Assembly (NCBI RefSeq): GCF_030767025.1
Contig: NZ_JASITE010000005.1
Span: 1-64,000, forward strand
Direction of reading: 5' to 3'
DNA: 64,000 bases
DNA from: Nocardia sp. CC227C
GTDB lineage: Bacteria > Actinomycetota > Actinomycetes > Mycobacteriales > Mycobacteriaceae
Shown: piece by piece, positions 43,105 to 53,639 of the stretch
Layout: every line of letters starts with the position of its first letter
Position numbering within the stretch: position 1 is the first letter of the stretch
Notes under the pieces: model-generated
Seen by the model: the letters and a program-made list of their open reading frames with translations, nothing else
What the model was told of the DNA's origin: nothing
Databases searched by the model: none
Made by a program: the position numbers and the translations under genes

Positions 43105-43947
43105 ATGTCCGTCGCCCTGCTCTCTTCGGCGGAGAATCGAACCCCCATGCGCGGCAGAGACTCTCACGCCAAAGATGCCCGCAACGCCACCGGGGAGGTC
43201 CCGGTGTCGATGATCGAGCGCATGACGCTCATCCTGGACGCGTTCGATGCCTCCACTCCGACGCTCACCCTGCTCGGCCTGGTAGAGCGCACCGGACTGC
43301 CGCGTTCGACGGTCCATCGCATTCTGGACCAAATGATCAAACTTCGCTGGCTGGCACACACATCCGGCGGATACCGGCTGGGCATGCGCGCCCTCGAATT
43401 GGGCGGCCTCACCGCCGACCACAACGAGATCCGCGACGCGGTGAGCCCGCTGCTGCACGAACTGTCCCAGCGCACCGGCATGGTCGGCCATCTCGCGGTG
43501 CTCGACGGGCGCGATGTGGTGTACCTGGACAAGGCCGGTGGGCGTTTCGCCGCCAGCCTGCCCACCCGGCTCGGCGGCCGGATGCCCGCGCACGCAACGG
43601 GACTCGGCAAGGCCATGCTGGCCTGCCTGGAACCGAATATCGCAGAGGCCGCGGTGCGCGCCCGACTGCCCCGGCTGACCTCGCGCACCATCTGCGACGC
43701 CGACGCGCTCGGCCGCGAACTCCAGCAGATCCGCCTGCGCCAGGGGGTTGCCATCGACCGCGAGGAGGCGGTGGTCGGAATCGCCTGTGTGGCAGCGCCG
43801 CTGCGGGGTCGCGGCACCGCGCCCGCGGCCATCTCGCTGTCCGGCCGCGCCGACGCCATGAGTTTCGACCGGCTGGCCAGGGTGGTGCTCGAGGTGGCGC
43901 ACGAGGCCGGTCGCACCCTGTTCCCGCGTCGTGCCCACTGGCGCTGA
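43105..43947 (+). CDS. IclR-family transcriptional regulator
   Basis: A 280-residue IclR regulator. The winged helix is 'LLGLVERTGLPRSTVHRILD' (residues ~55-75), after a ~35-residue polar N-terminal extension; the effector domain includes 'LAVLDGRDVVYLDKAGG', 'HATGLGKAMLACL' and 'GIACVAAPLRGRG'. It is divergent from the ksh/hsa operon, so it is the probable controller. Known cholesterol clusters use the TetR proteins KstR and KstR2, so an IclR here points to a distinct inducer. ATG 43105 with GGAGG 7 bases upstream. Confidence 0.93.
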   Translation: MSVALLSSAENRTPMRGRDSHAKDARNATGEVPVSMIERMTLILDAFDASTPTLTLLGLVERTGLPRSTVHRILDQMIKLRWLAHTSGGYRLGMRALELGGLTADHNEIRDAVSPLLHELSQRTGMVGHLAVLDGRDVVYLDKAGGRFAASLPTRLGGRMPAHATGLGKAMLACLEPNIAEAAVRARLPRLTSRTICDADALGRELQQIRLRQGVAIDREEAVVGIACVAAPLRGRGTAPAAISLSGRADAMSFDRLARVVLEVAHEAGRTLFPRRAHWR

Positions 43948-43976
43948 GCCCGGAAGACCGGGGGTAGATTGCAGTG

Positions 43977-44624
43977 ATGACCGAAGGCGCAGCAGCGCGG
44001 TCCGGGCATTCCGACGGGCAGCGCCCGGACCTGCCGACGACCGCGTGGGCCGTACTCGGAATGCTCTCGCACGCGGACGAACTGTCCGGCTACGACCTGA
44101 AGAAATGGGCCGACTGGAGTCTCCAGTTCTTCTACTGGAGTCCGTCGTTCAGTCAGATCTACGCCGAACTCAAACGGTTGGAGAAACACGGCTACGCGAC
44201 CTCGCGCACCGTGGTGTCCGAAGACGGCATGCGCGGAAAACGCATGTACGCCATTACCGAATCGGGACGCGCGGCCGCCGCGCACTGGGTGAACCACTCC
44301 CCAGTCGAGGCGCCGGTGCTGAAACACAGTGTGATGCTGCGGGCCTGGCTCGGCCACCTGGCCGAACCGGACCGGATGCGCGAAATACTGAACCAGCACA
44401 TCGACTACGCCGAAACCATGCGGCGGCGCGCCCAGGCCGACGCCGACGGGGCGGACGCCAATCCGGAATGGGCCTATCCGAGCGCGGTGTTGCGCTGGTG
44501 CGTACGCCATTACGAGGCGGAACGGGAATTCGCCCGCGATCTCCTGGACGACCTGGAAAAACTGGCGGGAAAGCGTAACCGGCGCAAGGCTACCGAGAAC
44601 CGGAATTCCGATAGTTCCCACTGA
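43977..44624 (+). CDS. PadR-family transcriptional regulator
   Basis: A 215-residue PadR regulator. The winged helix runs 'AVLGMLSHADELSGYDLKKW' to 'SQIYAELKRLEKHGYATSRT'; the C-terminal Vir_act_alpha_C-like helices follow ('MLRAWLGHLAEPDRMREILN'). It begins 29 bases after the IclR stop; GTG 43974 just before is an alternative. It precedes an MFS transporter by 80 bases on the same strand, the usual arrangement for PadR control of an exporter. Confidence 0.9.
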   Translation: MTEGAAARSGHSDGQRPDLPTTAWAVLGMLSHADELSGYDLKKWADWSLQFFYWSPSFSQIYAELKRLEKHGYATSRTVVSEDGMRGKRMYAITESGRAAAAHWVNHSPVEAPVLKHSVMLRAWLGHLAEPDRMREILNQHIDYAETMRRRAQADADGADANPEWAYPSAVLRWCVRHYEAEREFARDLLDDLEKLAGKRNRRKATENRNSDSSH

Positions 44625-44704
44625 CCGAACTCGATTGTTCTCGACGAACTCCGGGTGTGACACGGTTCACGCCATCGTGTTACCTACCCACCTGGAGGAC
44701 GAAT

Positions 44705-46423
44705 ATGTCCACCTCCGTCGAAACCACGACGCCGCCCGGCGTCGGCGATGAGGACACCGGCCGTCTCGACGGCGCGTCGAAGCTGAGGATCTTCGGCGTC
44801 CTCGCGGTGATCGTGCTGTTCACCGAGGTCGCGCCCATGCAGTACGTCATGGTGTCGGCGGCGCTGCGCCAGATCGCACCCAGCTTCCCGACCGTCGGCG
44901 CCAACCTGAACTGGGCCATCATCATCTTCGGCGTCATCGGCGCCGCCACCTCACCGCTCATCGGCAAGCTGAGCGATATCTGGGGCAAGAAGAAGATGTT
45001 CCTCACCTGCGGCGTGCTGTTCATGATCGGCTGCGTCATCTGCGCGGTCACCAGCAACTGGCTGTTGTTCCTGTTCGGCCGTGGCCTACAGGCCACGGCC
45101 ATCGCCACCGCGGTGATCTCCTACGGCCTCATTCGAGATCTCATGCCGCGCAGGCTGGTTCCGGTGGGCATCGGCATCGCCGCCACCGGTCTGGGCGTCT
45201 CGGCGCTGGCCGGTCCGCTCATCGGCGGCTGGATCGTGGAACACAACAGCTGGCGCGCCATCTTCTGGTTCCTGTTCATCTTCACCGCCGTCATGATCCC
45301 GCTGGTGATTCTGGTGGTGCCCGAATCGAAACTGCGGGTGCCGCAGCGGCTCGACGTCGTCGGCGCGGCGCTGCTCGGCGCGGGCGCGGTGCTCACCCTG
45401 ATCTACCTGGACAACGGCCAGGCGTGGGGATGGACCGAACCCACCTCGCTGGCCTACCTGATCGGCGGCCTGGTGCTGCTGGCGCTGTTCCCGGTGGTGG
45501 AGCTGCGGGTGAAGCAGCCGATCATGGATATGAAGCTGCTGTTCACGCCGCGGGTGAGCGTGGTGCTGTTCATCGCCCTGCTGGCCTCGTTCATGATCGG
45601 GTACCAGTCCTACGCCATCGGCTACATGACCCAGTCGCCGCCCGAGTCCGCGGTGGCGGGCGAGGTCACCGCCGCCACCTGGGAACAGGTGAGATCCGGT
45701 GCGATGCAACAGGCGCAGGCCGCCGCCGAGGCGCAGGCGCGGGCACAGCTGCCGCCCGGGGTGGATCTGCCGCCGGGCGCGGTCCAGGTGCCCGAGGAGG
45801 CGGTGCTCGCGCAGCTGCCGCCGGATATGGTGCGGGTGGAGATGAACCCGGGATACTCCTACGGCGAAGGCTTCAGTCTGCTGGAGTTCGCCACCCATCT
45901 CGCCCTGGCGCAGGCGGTGATCTCCATGATCTTCGGTTTCGTGGCCGGGCTGTGGATTCGCCGGTCGGGTGCGCGCGTACCGCTGATCGTGGCGCTGTGC
46001 ATCTTCGTCGGCGCGGCCGTCGCCTATGCCGCGCTCGGGCACGGCTGGGTGACCCTCGCCCTGATCAGCGCGGTCTTCGGAATAGCCTTCGGTATCTACT
46101 ACGCCGCAACCCCCAACCTCATCGTGGAGGCGGTGCCCGCCCAGCAGCAGGGCGTCAGCGCGGGCATGCTCGGCGTCATGCAGGCCATGGGCGTCGCCAT
46201 CGGGCTCGCGGTGGCGACCGCCTTCCTGCACGCCAATCCGGTGGCCGCGGATGTGACGGTGGCCGGGCAGCCGACGGTCACCAACGAGATACCGCTGCTG
46301 TTCTCCGACCGCGGATACGAGATCACCTTCTGGGTGATCGCCGCGACCTCGCTCATCGCGCTGCTGGGCGCGATCTGGATGAAGCACGGGCGTACCCCGG
46401 CCACCGGCGGCACCGCCTACTGA
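44705..46423 (+). CDS. MFS transporter with a ~75-residue loop insertion
   Basis: A 572-residue major facilitator with about 14 helices; motif A is '[17 protein letters not shown]' and motif C '[18 protein letters not shown]'. Between helices at residues ~311-388 a hydrophilic Ala/Gln/Pro-rich segment ('[20 protein letters not shown]') is inserted, likely on the outer face. ATG 44705 has GGAGGACG upstream. It adjoins the PadR gene, which likely controls it, and follows the steroid operon regulator; it may import or export a steroid-like compound, but this is inference. Confidence 0.85.
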   Translation: MSTSVETTTPPGVGDEDTGRLDGASKLRIFGVLAVIVLFTEVAPMQYVMVSAALRQIAPSFPTVGANLNWAIIIFGVIGAATSPLIGKLSDIWGKKKMFLTCGVLFMIGCVICAVTSNWLLFLFGRGLQATAIATAVISYGLIRDLMPRRLVPVGIGIAATGLGVSALAGPLIGGWIVEHNSWRAIFWFLFIFTAVMIPLVILVVPESKLRVPQRLDVVGAALLGAGAVLTLIYLDNGQAWGWTEPTSLAYLIGGLVLLALFPVVELRVKQPIMDMKLLFTPRVSVVLFIALLASFMIGYQSYAIGYMTQSPPESAVAGEVTAATWEQVRSGAMQQAQAAAEAQARAQLPPGVDLPPGAVQVPEEAVLAQLPPDMVRVEMNPGYSYGEGFSLLEFATHLALAQAVISMIFGFVAGLWIRRSGARVPLIVALCIFVGAAVAYAALGHGWVTLALISAVFGIAFGIYYAATPNLIVEAVPAQQQGVSAGMLGVMQAMGVAIGLAVATAFLHANPVAADVTVAGQPTVTNEIPLLFSDRGYEITFWVIAATSLIALLGAIWMKHGRTPATGGTAY

Positions 46424-46443
46424 GTGGACCCGGTCCGACCGAC

Positions 46444-46478
46444 ATCCGGCCCGGAGGCGTCGTGCCTCCGGGCCGGAT
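46444..46478 (+). terminator. terminator hairpin after the MFS gene
   Basis: ATCCGGCCCGGAGGC (46444-46458) pairs perfectly with GCCTCCGGGCCGGAT (46464-46478) over a 5-base loop, 20 bases after the MFS stop. There is no T-tract. It separates the MFS gene from ribBA. Confidence 0.75.
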
Positions 46479-46554
46479 CCGGTCAGCGGGACGCTACCTC
46501 GCTGTTCTCGGCCCGGCATATTTCGATGTGAAAGACCGGAGGAGGTGGTCGACG

Positions 46555-47784
<1,230 letters not shown>

Positions 47785-47863
47785 TCGGCGGCGGCGCGCG
47801 TGGCGTCGAGATAGCGGGCCAGGGCACGGCGCGGCCGGTCGGGCACGGTCGGCCGAGCGCGCA

Positions 47864-48481
47864 CTACTCGGCGTGGTTCGCACGCTGTGCCACCGCACCG
47901 GTTTCCGGTGCGTTCAGCAGGTTGTCCAGACGCGCCGCCATGGCCGCGCCCGCGGCGTGCAGGGGTTCGGCCGAGCGGAGGGTGCGGCTCAGGATGAACG
48001 CGCCCTCGAGGGCGGACAGGATGGCGAGGATGGTCTCGCGGGCGTCGGCCGGGGTGAGGCCGCGGCGCACGAAATAGGTTGTGCCCCGGTCGATCCAGTC
48101 GGTGATGACCTCGGCGGCGACCTCGCGTAGGGCGGGCTCGCTGTCGGCGATCTCGCCCGCGACGGTGCCGACCGGGCACATGTTCATCCAGCCGCTCTGT
48201 TCGATGGTGTCGGCGGCCGCGGCGAAGGCGGCGGGGACGGCAGCGCGCAGATCGTCGTGCGGGTCCATGAGCAGGGGCAGCAGTTGGATGTAGGCCGCGC
48301 CGGAGGTGCGCAGCGCCTCCGCCGCGAGCTGCGGCTTGCCGCCCGGGAAGTGGTGGTAGAGCGAGCCCATCGGCGCACCGGAAGCGGCGGTGATCTGTTT
48401 GACCGTGACCGCGCTGTACCCGTGCACCCGCATGAGTTCGGCGACCGCCGTGACGAGGCGCTCCCTGGTCCCGGTTGACAT
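47864..48481 (-). CDS. TetR-family repressor
   Basis: A 205-residue TetR regulator. The helix-turn-helix is 'YSAVTVKQITAASGAPMGSL' followed by 'YHHFPGGKPQLAAEAL'; the C-terminal part resembles the LmrA/YxaF type ('CPVGTVAGEIADSEPALREV'). ATG 48481 is favoured; GTG 48493 would add four residues. It is divergent from an alpha/beta-hydrolase gene, and two overlapping palindromes lie in the 65 bases between, so it probably represses the hydrolase and itself. Confidence 0.92.
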   Translation of the reverse strand: MSTGTRERLVTAVAELMRVHGYSAVTVKQITAASGAPMGSLYHHFPGGKPQLAAEALRTSGAAYIQLLPLLMDPHDDLRAAVPAAFAAAADTIEQSGWMNMCPVGTVAGEIADSEPALREVAAEVITDWIDRGTTYFVRRGLTPADARETILAILSALEGAFILSRTLRSAEPLHAAGAAMAARLDNLLNAPETGAVAQRANHAE

Positions 48482-48503
48482 CTTCTCACCCACCCCACCA
48501 GAC

Positions 48504-48533
48504 TAGAGCAAACGCACTAGAGCGTCTGCTCTA
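48504..48533. promoter_or_regulatory. overlapping pair of TetR operators
   Basis: TAGAGCAAACGCACTA (48504-48519; 5 of 6 arm positions match) and TAGAGCGTCTGCTCTA (48518-48533; perfect 6-4-6) overlap by two bases. The full 30 bases also form a 12-base inverted repeat with one mismatch (TAGAGCAAACGC / GCGTCTGCTCTA). They lie 14 bases upstream of the hydrolase ATG. Confidence 0.75.
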
Positions 48534-48546
48534 CCGGAGGTCCGAG

Positions 48547-49389
48547 ATGCCCACTGTCGATATCGCCGCGGGTCGAATCCACTATGCCGAGCGCGGCGAG
48601 GGGCCACCCGTGGTGCTGCTGCACGGCCTGTTCATGAATCACACCGTGTGGGACCGGGTGCTCGACCGGCTGCCCGAGGGGTTCCGGTACCTGCTGCCGG
48701 ATCTGCCGCTGGGCGCGCATCCGGAGCCGATGCGGGCGGACGCGGATCTGAGCCTGCGCGGCCAGAACCGGATCATCGCCGACTTCCTCGCCGCCCTGGA
48801 CCTGCGCGAGGCGACCCTCGTGCACAACGATTGGGGCGGTGGACTCTTCCTCACCGCCTACGGGCTGGACGAGCGGGTCGGGCGGCTGATCATCACGCCG
48901 TGCGAGGCATTCGACAACTTCCCGCCCGGATTGCCGGGCAGGATGTCCGTCCTCGCGTCCTATGTGCCGGGCGGACTGTGGTTGGCGCTGCGGCAGCTGC
49001 GGATATCGTGGCTGCGCGACTCCCCGCTCATGTTCGGCCGGATGGCGCGCCGGCCGCTGCCGGACGATGTGGTGCACGGCTGGACCGAGCCCGGGCTGCG
49101 GGACCGTCGCATTCGCCGGGATCTGCGGTCCTACACCCGATCCGGACTCCGCAAGGCCGAACTGATCGCCGACACCGAAGCGCTGCGGAACTTCTCGGGC
49201 GACGCCCTGGTGCTGTGGTCCGCGGCGGGCAAGGTGATGCCGCGTGAGCACGGCCGCCGCCTGGCCGAGCTGCTCCCCCGTGGGCGTCTGGTCGAGATCG
49301 ACGACGCCTACGTGCTGTCCATGCTCGACCGCCCCGAGGCGGTGGCCGCCGCCATGACGTCCTTCCTCACGGGAGCCGCCGCGCACTGA
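48547..49389 (+). CDS. alpha/beta-hydrolase with Asp nucleophile
   Basis: A 280-residue alpha/beta-hydrolase. The oxyanion-hole segment is 'VVLLHGLFMNHTVW'; the nucleophile elbow is 'LVHNDWGGGLF' with Asp95, the pattern of haloalkane dehalogenases and epoxide hydrolases, not Ser esterases. At the C-terminus, where a catalytic His is expected, 'EIDDAYVLSMLDRPEAVAAA' has none. The lid domain is Arg-rich. ATG 48547 has CCGGAGG upstream. It is controlled by the divergent TetR gene. The lack of His makes its catalytic competence doubtful. Confidence 0.82.
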   Translation: MPTVDIAAGRIHYAERGEGPPVVLLHGLFMNHTVWDRVLDRLPEGFRYLLPDLPLGAHPEPMRADADLSLRGQNRIIADFLAALDLREATLVHNDWGGGLFLTAYGLDERVGRLIITPCEAFDNFPPGLPGRMSVLASYVPGGLWLALRQLRISWLRDSPLMFGRMARRPLPDDVVHGWTEPGLRDRRIRRDLRSYTRSGLRKAELIADTEALRNFSGDALVLWSAAGKVMPREHGRRLAELLPRGRLVEIDDAYVLSMLDRPEAVAAAMTSFLTGAAAH

Positions 49390-49789
49390 GCCACTGCCGG
49401 GCCCGGGTGGCGGAGGCGCGCGACAGCCACGCGTCCTGCACCACCTCGGTGAGCTCCCGCAGGCTCAGCTCACCGATGCGGCTGCCGCGCACCAGCACCG
49501 AAAGGTGCCCGTCGAAGTGCGGGGTGGTGAAGAACGGCGTGTCCGGATCCTGCACCAGGGCGAGTTTGTCCGAAGGCGAGGGCACCCAGAACACGATCAC
49601 ATCGTCGTAGCGCTCCCCGGTCGCGGGATCGAAGGCGTCGGGCCGGGGATTGCGGAAGAAGATGAACGATTTGCGACCGACCTGATAGACCGGCCGCCCG
49701 CCCGCCGCGTGGTCCACGGTGACATGCGGCATTCCCAGGGCGAGTTCGTGCACATCGTCCAGTCGGGCGCGTCGCGATCGGCCGGGCAC
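49367..49789 (-). CDS. YjbR/MmcQ-like protein
   Basis: A 140-residue protein with 'LDDVHELALGMPHVTVDHAA', 'YQVGRKSFIFFRNPRPDAFD' and 'HFDGHLSVLVRGSRIG', a YjbR/MmcQ-fold pattern with an N-terminal 'MPGRSRRARLDDV' that is basic. GTG 49789. Its 3' end overlaps the convergent hydrolase gene by 23 bases, so no terminator separates them. Biochemical role unknown. Confidence 0.75.
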   Translation of the reverse strand: MPGRSRRARLDDVHELALGMPHVTVDHAAGGRPVYQVGRKSFIFFRNPRPDAFDPATGERYDDVIVFWVPSPSDKLALVQDPDTPFFTTPHFDGHLSVLVRGSRIGELSLRELTEVVQDAWLSRASATRARQWLSARRLP

Positions 49790-49967
49790 CGGTTCAGTCT
49801 AGGCGGGTACCGACCACCGCCGCGGCCGATGCGGTCGCCGAGGGGCTGGAGATGCCCGCGTCGACCGGCCGCCACGGCACGATCCCGCCACGAGGCCCTG
49901 TCCGATTCTTCCGGCTTTTATTCGCGGGTTCTGGCCGGGACAGTGCGCGATACCTTAGGTTGATCCC

Positions 49968-52265
49968 ATGGCGCGGCGTGTCATCGGAAACCTCGCTGAA
50001 GAGGTCACAAGTTTCGTCGGCCGCCGCGACGAGCTGGCTACCGCGAAGCGACTGCTGCCCACCACTCGGGTGCTGACCCTGCTGGGGCCGGGTGGCATGG
50101 GTAAGACCCGGCTGTCCCGGCAGATCGGGAAGTTGGTGGCCCGCGCGTTCCCGGACGGCGTCTGGCTGGTGGAACTGGCCGATGTGCAGGATCCGAACCT
50201 GGTGACACTCAGCGTGGCGGAGGCGCTGGAGCTGCGCGACGAGACCACGGCTCCGCTGCCCCGGCTCACCGAGTTCCTGGCCGACAAACGGCTGCTGCTC
50301 GTGCTCGACAACTGTGAGCATCTGATCGACGCGTGCGCCGCGCTGGCGGGTCGGATCATCGCCACCACACCGGATGTGCGGGTACTGGCGACCAGCCGCG
50401 AGGTGCTGGGGATTCCCGGCGAGCAGGTGATGCCGGTCCCGCCGCTGCCGGTGCGGGAGGCGGGGTCGGACGAGGACAGCGATGCCATGCGCCTGTTCGT
50501 CGAACGGGCCAGCGCGGCGAACCCCGGATTCGCGGTGACGGCGGCGAACCGCCCCGTACTCGCCGAGATCGTGAAACGCCTGGAGGGTATGCCGCTGGCC
50601 CTCGAACTGGCGGCCCTGCGCCTGCGCATGTTCACCCCCGAACAGATCCTGGCCCGGCTCGACGACACCATGGATCTGCTCAGCGCCGGACCGCGCACGG
50701 CCCCGCAGCGCCAGCAGACCATCGAGGGCGCGATCCGCTGGAGCTACGACCTGTGCACGCCCGCGGAACAGCTGCTGTGGGAACAGCTTTCGGTGTTCGC
50801 CGGCGGTTTCGACATCGACGCCGCCGAGGCGGTGTGCGATCTGGGCGGCGCGTCCCTCATGGAGGCGCTCACCGGTCTGGTGGACAAATCGGTGCTGACG
50901 CCGCGTTATGACGGTGCGGTGGGCCGGTATTCGATGTTGGAGCCGATCCGCCAGTTCGCCGCCGAACGACTGGCCGGACGCGGCGACCTACAGGCCGTGC
51001 GGACTCGCCATCGCGAGCACTACCGTCAGCTGGCGCTGCGCGGCCAGACGGCCTACTGGACGGGCGAGGACGTGGCCTGGTTCCGCGACCTGACCCGCGA
51101 ACACGCGAATCTGCGTGCGGCACTGCGCTCCGGACTCCAGGACGAGCCACTGGCCACCATGGAGACGGTGAGCGTGCTGCGCCCGTTCTGGGAGCACCAC
51201 CGCTTCCTCTCCGAGGGCTACCGCTGGCTCACCGAAGCACTCGAACTGAACCCCGAACCCACCCGCGCCCGCGCCCGCGCCCTGTCCTCCGCGGCCTCCC
51301 TGGCGGCCCTGCTGTCCGACCAAGCGTCCGCGGCCCGCCTGGTACACGAATGCCTGGCGCTGGCAACGGAAATCGGCAGTACCGACCTGCTGCCCGAGAT
51401 CAACCTGGACCGCTCCCTGCTGGCCTTCACCGAGGGCGACGGCACCCGAGCACTGGAACTGGCCCGAACCGCCATCGACCTGGCCGTCGACACCCGCCAA
51501 CCCGCCATCGAAATGGACAGCCACGCTTTCGCTTTCATGTGCGCGGAGGTCACCCACGCCACCGGCGGCGCGGAACTGGCCGAACGCTTCCTGAAGCTCA
51601 CCGAGGATTCCGGCTCCCACCTGCTGGGCGGCCTGGCCCTGTGGACCGTCGGCATCGTGCACTGGCGACGCGGCGACCACGACACGGCCGCCCGGTACCA
51701 CGGCCGCTCCATCGAACAGCTGGCGCTGTTCGAACGCTGCGTCTGGCTGGCCTCGGCCTTCGAGGGCCTGGCCTGGACCGAGGCCGCACGCGGCGAGCCA
51801 CACCGCGCCGCCCGTCTCATGGGCGCTGCCGAAACCCTGCAACGCAGCACGGTCCGCCTCGCCCACCACATCACCAGTGTCATCGCTGACGAGGAACGCC
51901 GCCGGGTGCGAGAGGCACTGGGCGACAAGATCTTCCGTGAACAGTTCGACGCGGGAGCCAAACTCCCGCTGGAAGACGCCATCGACTACGCCCTCGGCCG
52001 CACCCCCGCCCCGATCATCGAACCCGAACCCCGCAAACGCCCGCCACACACCCCCGCCACGACCACCGCCGAGACCGACGTGCTCACCCGACGGGAAAAG
52101 GACGTCGCCCGCCTGATCGCCGCCGGGTACAGCAATAAACGCATTGCCACCGAATTGGTGATTTCCACTCGCACGGCGGAAACGCATGTGGAGCACATTC
52201 TCACCAAGCTCGGATTCACCTCCCGCACGCAAGTTGCGGCGTGGGTGCACGAGCACGGGCTGTGA
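49968..52265 (+). CDS. STAND ATPase / LuxR-family transcriptional regulator
   Basis: A 765-residue regulator. Layout: AAA/NB-ARC-like ATPase with P-loop 'LTLLGPGGMGKTRLSRQIGK' and 'LLLVLDNCEHLIDACA' (Walker B), a helical arm, TPR-like helical repeats (~350-630), a Pro-rich linker, and a C-terminal LuxR helix-turn-helix 'LTRREKDVARLIAAGYSNKR' onward (~703-765). Such proteins act as ATP-dependent switches, often of secondary metabolism. The ATG at 49968 lies in a 178-base gap and is preceded by an AT-richer stretch (49905-49965) that may hold its promoter. Target genes are unknown. Confidence 0.93.
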   Translation: MARRVIGNLAEEVTSFVGRRDELATAKRLLPTTRVLTLLGPGGMGKTRLSRQIGKLVARAFPDGVWLVELADVQDPNLVTLSVAEALELRDETTAPLPRLTEFLADKRLLLVLDNCEHLIDACAALAGRIIATTPDVRVLATSREVLGIPGEQVMPVPPLPVREAGSDEDSDAMRLFVERASAANPGFAVTAANRPVLAEIVKRLEGMPLALELAALRLRMFTPEQILARLDDTMDLLSAGPRTAPQRQQTIEGAIRWSYDLCTPAEQLLWEQLSVFAGGFDIDAAEAVCDLGGASLMEALTGLVDKSVLTPRYDGAVGRYSMLEPIRQFAAERLAGRGDLQAVRTRHREHYRQLALRGQTAYWTGEDVAWFRDLTREHANLRAALRSGLQDEPLATMETVSVLRPFWEHHRFLSEGYRWLTEALELNPEPTRARARALSSAASLAALLSDQASAARLVHECLALATEIGSTDLLPEINLDRSLLAFTEGDGTRALELARTAIDLAVDTRQPAIEMDSHAFAFMCAEVTHATGGAELAERFLKLTEDSGSHLLGGLALWTVGIVHWRRGDHDTAARYHGRSIEQLALFERCVWLASAFEGLAWTEAARGEPHRAARLMGAAETLQRSTVRLAHHITSVIADEERRRVREALGDKIFREQFDAGAKLPLEDAIDYALGRTPAPIIEPEPRKRPPHTPATTTAETDVLTRREKDVARLIAAGYSNKRIATELVISTRTAETHVEHILTKLGFTSRTQVAAWVHEHGL

Positions 52266-52359
52266 ATCCAGTCCGGAACAGACATTTCGGGTCTGAATAT
52301 CCGCAGTTCGGATAGCCTGTTCGCTTCTGCCGCAACCGATTCCGCGATAGAATAGACGC

Positions 52360-53200
52360 ATGAATCCGGGGGAGGAAATCCACGACACCAGCGGTCTCGC
52401 CGCTGTGCGCGCGGGCTTGACCGCGTTGCAGACCGTGGACCTCACCGGCCTCACCGATAGCGAGTTCGAGGGTTTGCTGGCCGAGTTCGAAACCTGCCGC
52501 CGCATAATCGAATCGGTATCGCATCGCCTGCTGATCGAGATCGGGGACCGGGACCTGCCCCGCATGCTCGGCCGCCGGGGCCTGCACCGGTATCTGGTGG
52601 AAACCCTGCGCCTGTCACGGTTCGAGGCCGCCTCCCGCATCGACGCGGCCGAAGCGTTGGGGGTGTTCCGCGAACCCAGCGGCGCGGTGCGCGAACCGAG
52701 CCTGCCGGGCGGCGTCGGCGAGGTGGTGTTCGGCGACCGCGCGGGTGGCGGTGTCGACGGCGTCGGGGAGCCGGTTCATCACTCGTATGACCGCGCGGGC
52801 GTGGGTTGCCGAGATCGCGCCCTCGGACTGGGCGGTCGCGGTGGCCAAGGCCGCGATCGAGCGCGGCTGCACCCGCCCCGGCCGCACCGCTGCGGCGACG
52901 ATGTGCGCCATGCACCACATCGTGCCGTGGGCGACAGGCGGTCCCACCGATATCGACAACCTGACCCTGGTCTGCGACAGCTGCCACGCCCACATCACCG
53001 CCGACCCCGACGACCCGCACGGCTGGGCCACCGACACCACCCCACCCGGATCAGCACTGGCCGGACGCACCCGGTGGCGGCCCCCGATCGGCATCGACCC
53101 GGCCCGTCGCCCGCAGGTCAACCACCTGCACCACCCCGAACACATCCTGGCCGAAAGCATGAAACGCTACCGTGCCAAACTCACCCACCTGCGCAACTAA
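52360..53200 (+). pseudogene. scrambled DUF222/HNH (13E12-type) gene with inverted middle
   Basis: Three parts of one DUF222-HNH protein lie here in different orientations. Part 1 (52360-~52665, +, frame from ATG 52360, -10-like TAGAAT just upstream) encodes the N-terminus to 'RLSRFEAASRIDAAEALG'. Part 2 (~52700-52850) is coding on the - strand: it reads 'HARAVIRVMNRLPDAVD' and 'AEHHLADAARQ', which are DUF222 sequence that normally continues part 1. Part 3 (~52850-53200, +, another frame) encodes the HNH domain 'CTRPGRTAAATMCAMHHIVP' to 'DNLTLVCDSCHAHI'. About 150-200 residues normally between are gone. The gene therefore suffered an internal inversion and a deletion and is dead. Confidence 0.75.
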
Positions 53201-53639
53201 CCCACCCACCCCGCAGCCGCACACGAATACCGTGCGCCCGCAGCACCCTTTCAGGCGCACGGCCACCGTGCCGCTCCCGGGGTGCCCGCACTCGTTCCCA
53301 CCCCTCAGTCGTGGCCGCGATCGGCCTCGGCCGCCGAGCGCACGAATATCTCACCCTTCTCGATGAAAGCACGGCCCGAACCGGCATAGCCCTACCGAAG
53401 CGTCCGCCCGCTACTCACGCCTGACAACCACATCCAGCCCAGGCCCCCGAAGTCTCGAAACGCCCCCACAGCCAGTCCGCCCCCCGGAATCGCAGCCCAC
53501 GGCACCCAACCCGGCGTCAGCGAAAGCCAGGAAAGGCACCCAACCCCACCACACTATTTCTCTTCATCTCTGCAGCAACACCCCCGCACGAGAGCGGCCG
53601 CACGACAACAGCACATGGACAAGGCCGAAACCCTCCCAC
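53201..53639. other. gene-free stretch after the HNH remnant
   Basis: About 440 bases with no convincing gene on either strand: short overlapping frames only, Pro-rich in translation, and a local drop in coding-like periodicity. A short frame ending at 53424 ('AHEYLTLLDESTARTGIALP') may be a decayed remnant, but I recognise no family in it. No tRNA, terminal repeat or transposase was seen. Confidence 0.5.

Noticed and set aside
46479..46554. FMN riboswitch before ribBA
   Set aside because: The 5' space is only 76 bases after a terminator, too short, and no conserved RFN segments are visible.
53201..53639. Insertion-sequence remnant beside the scrambled HNH gene
   Set aside because: No transposase fragment, terminal inverted repeat or target-site duplication could be found.
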